The notes below the pieces were generated by a model. It made no database searches. It had not been told where the DNA came from and worked only from the letters and a program-made list of their open reading frames with translations. A program made the translations under genes and the position numbers. From NCBI GenBank assembly GCA_903932545.1, contig CAIZGT010000760.1:1-5849 (forward strand): a DNA stretch of 5,849 bases, in the 5' to 3' direction. Of this stretch, positions 5,373 to 5,849 are shown one piece after another (the stretch's first letter is position 1; each line of letters starts with the position of its first letter). This DNA comes from an uncultured Rhodospirillales bacterium. Lineage in GTDB: Bacteria; Pseudomonadota; Alphaproteobacteria; Acetobacterales; Acetobacteraceae.

Positions 5373-5636
5373 ATGGCGGAAACTGAAGTCACCAGTGTCG
5401 ATCTTGAACCGGGCGAAGTGGCTCTGGTTATCGGCGAAGAAGATGGTCAGATGTCGGTTCGCGTGGTGGCCGGCAGCGAGCTTGAGCCCGACGCAACAGA
5501 GATGCCGGCCGCTCAGGAAATCATCCTGGCGCTGGCGATGCGTCTGCTGAAAGACCCGGATTTCCACGACGACGTGCTGGACTGGTATTACGATCACCAG
5601 GACGAAGACGAGGAAGAAGAGGAAGAGGGCGAATAA
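5373..5636 (+). CDS. Small, highly acidic protein of unknown function
   Basis: I do not recognise the family. The 87-residue product has no signal peptide, membrane helix or cysteine, so it is probably cytoplasmic. Residues 1-45 look like short strands rich in Glu/Asp (DLEPGEVALVIGEEDGQMSVRV). Residues 46-60 (PAAQEIILALAMRLLK) form an amphipathic helix that leads into DPDFHDDVLDWYYD, and the last 13 residues are almost all Asp/Glu. The start at 5373 is chosen because GGAAGGA (5358-5364) precedes it at a suitable distance; an in-frame ATG at 5301 would add 24 basic, Arg/His-rich residues unlike the rest and lacks a ribosome site. It is divergent from the HiPIP gene and has its own terminator. 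A partner-binding or chaperone-like role would fit the acidic tail, but nothing in the sequence shows it. Confidence 0.8.
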   Translation: MAETEVTSVDLEPGEVALVIGEEDGQMSVRVVAGSELEPDATEMPAAQEIILALAMRLLKDPDFHDDVLDWYYDHQDEDEEEEEEGE

Positions 5637-5654
5637 TTTTCGCCCCGCCTTGAC

Positions 5655-5698
5655 GATAAAAAAGGCCGCATCCGGGTTCGGGTGCGGCCTTTTTTATC
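5655..5698. terminator. Bidirectional intrinsic terminator between the acidic gene and the RND gene
   Basis: GATAAAAAAGGCCGCA (5655-5670) pairs perfectly with TGCGGCCTTTTTTATC (5683-5698) around a 12-base loop that can itself form CCG/CGG. It has an A-tract on one side and a T-tract on the other. It starts 18 bases after the acidic gene and lies 13 bases beyond the stop of the convergent RND gene, so it can serve both. Confidence 0.94.
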
Positions 5699-5711
5699 AC
5701 GTGGGGTGCGG

Positions 5712-5849
5712 CTAATCGCCCACGGTTCCCATTTTTTCCGCCAAGCTCGGCATCACCGCATGGCGGCGCGGCGACAATTTGCGCTGCAAGGCTTCCAGAT
5801 AGAGATACACAACCGGTGTGGTGTAGAGCGTGAGGATCTGGCTCAACGC
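5712..5849 (-). CDS. RND efflux transporter, C-terminal end (partial, MdtC-like)
   Basis: The last 45 codons and TAG stop of a - strand gene whose beginning lies beyond the right edge. The translation begins ALSQILTLYTTPVVYLYLEA, matching the final transmembrane helix of inner-membrane RND pumps of the MdtB/MdtC type, where LLTLYTTPVVYL is a near-fixed ending. A polar cytoplasmic tail of about 25 residues follows. Such pumps exchange protons for drugs, bile salts or other amphiphiles with a periplasmic adaptor and an outer-membrane channel. It has no evident link to photosynthesis and probably marks the right border of the photosynthetic genes. The exact substrate class cannot be told from this fragment. 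Confidence 0.88.
   Translation of the reverse strand, partial: ALSQILTLYTTPVVYLYLEALQRKLSPRRHAVMPSLAEKMGTVGD

Noticed and set aside
5301..5636. A longer acidic protein starting at 5301
   Set aside because: No ribosome site precedes 5301 and the extra 24 residues are basic, unlike the rest; GGAAGGA at 5358-5364 supports the start at 5373.

Overview
The window carries a purple-bacterial photosynthetic reaction-centre operon and its likely electron-supply genes. The order is pufB-pufA-pufL-pufM-pufC (+ strand), a terminator, a membrane-anchored diheme cytochrome c (+), a bidirectional terminator, a high-potential iron-sulfur protein (HiPIP, - strand), a small very acidic protein of unknown function (+), another bidirectional terminator, and the last 45 codons of an RND efflux pump (-) running off the right edge.

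The organism is most likely a purple alphaproteobacterium. The LH1 polypeptides resemble those of Rhodospirillum rubrum, including a C-terminal tail on PufB. The L and M subunits resemble the Blastochloris viridis type that binds a tetraheme cytochrome: short L C-terminus, long M C-terminus, and the L213-Asn/M44-Asp pair. The CycM-like anchor of the diheme cytochrome is also typical of alphaproteobacteria. A Rhodospirillales or Acetobacteraceae origin is a guess from this mixture. L168 is His, which argues against the Zn-bacteriochlorophyll genus Acidiphilium, where this position is Glu.

Layout. Bases 1-196 hold no gene I can support; they contain two inverted repeats that would fold in the puf leader RNA. 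pufB and pufA (197-614) encode the LH1 antenna. The pufA-pufL gap (615-758) holds two strong hairpins without T-tracts, as expected for elements that make the antenna part of the message outlast the reaction-centre part. pufL, pufM and pufC (759-3655) encode the reaction-centre core and its tetraheme cytochrome; pufM and pufC overlap by 4 bases. A strong intrinsic terminator follows. The diheme cytochrome (about 3841-4812) has its own candidate promoter. It converges on the HiPIP gene (4893-5159) across a shared terminator. The acidic gene (5373-5636) is divergent from HiPIP and ends at a third hairpin, which it shares with the RND gene.

Together: LH1 passes excitation to the L/M special pair; the oxidised special pair is reduced by PufC; PufC must be reduced by carriers from the cytochrome bc1 complex. 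Two candidate carriers lie next to the operon: a soluble Tat-exported HiPIP and a membrane-tethered cytochrome with two duplicated heme domains. The HiPIP role is well precedented in other purple bacteria; the role of the diheme cytochrome is inferred from its architecture and position and is the most interesting open question here.
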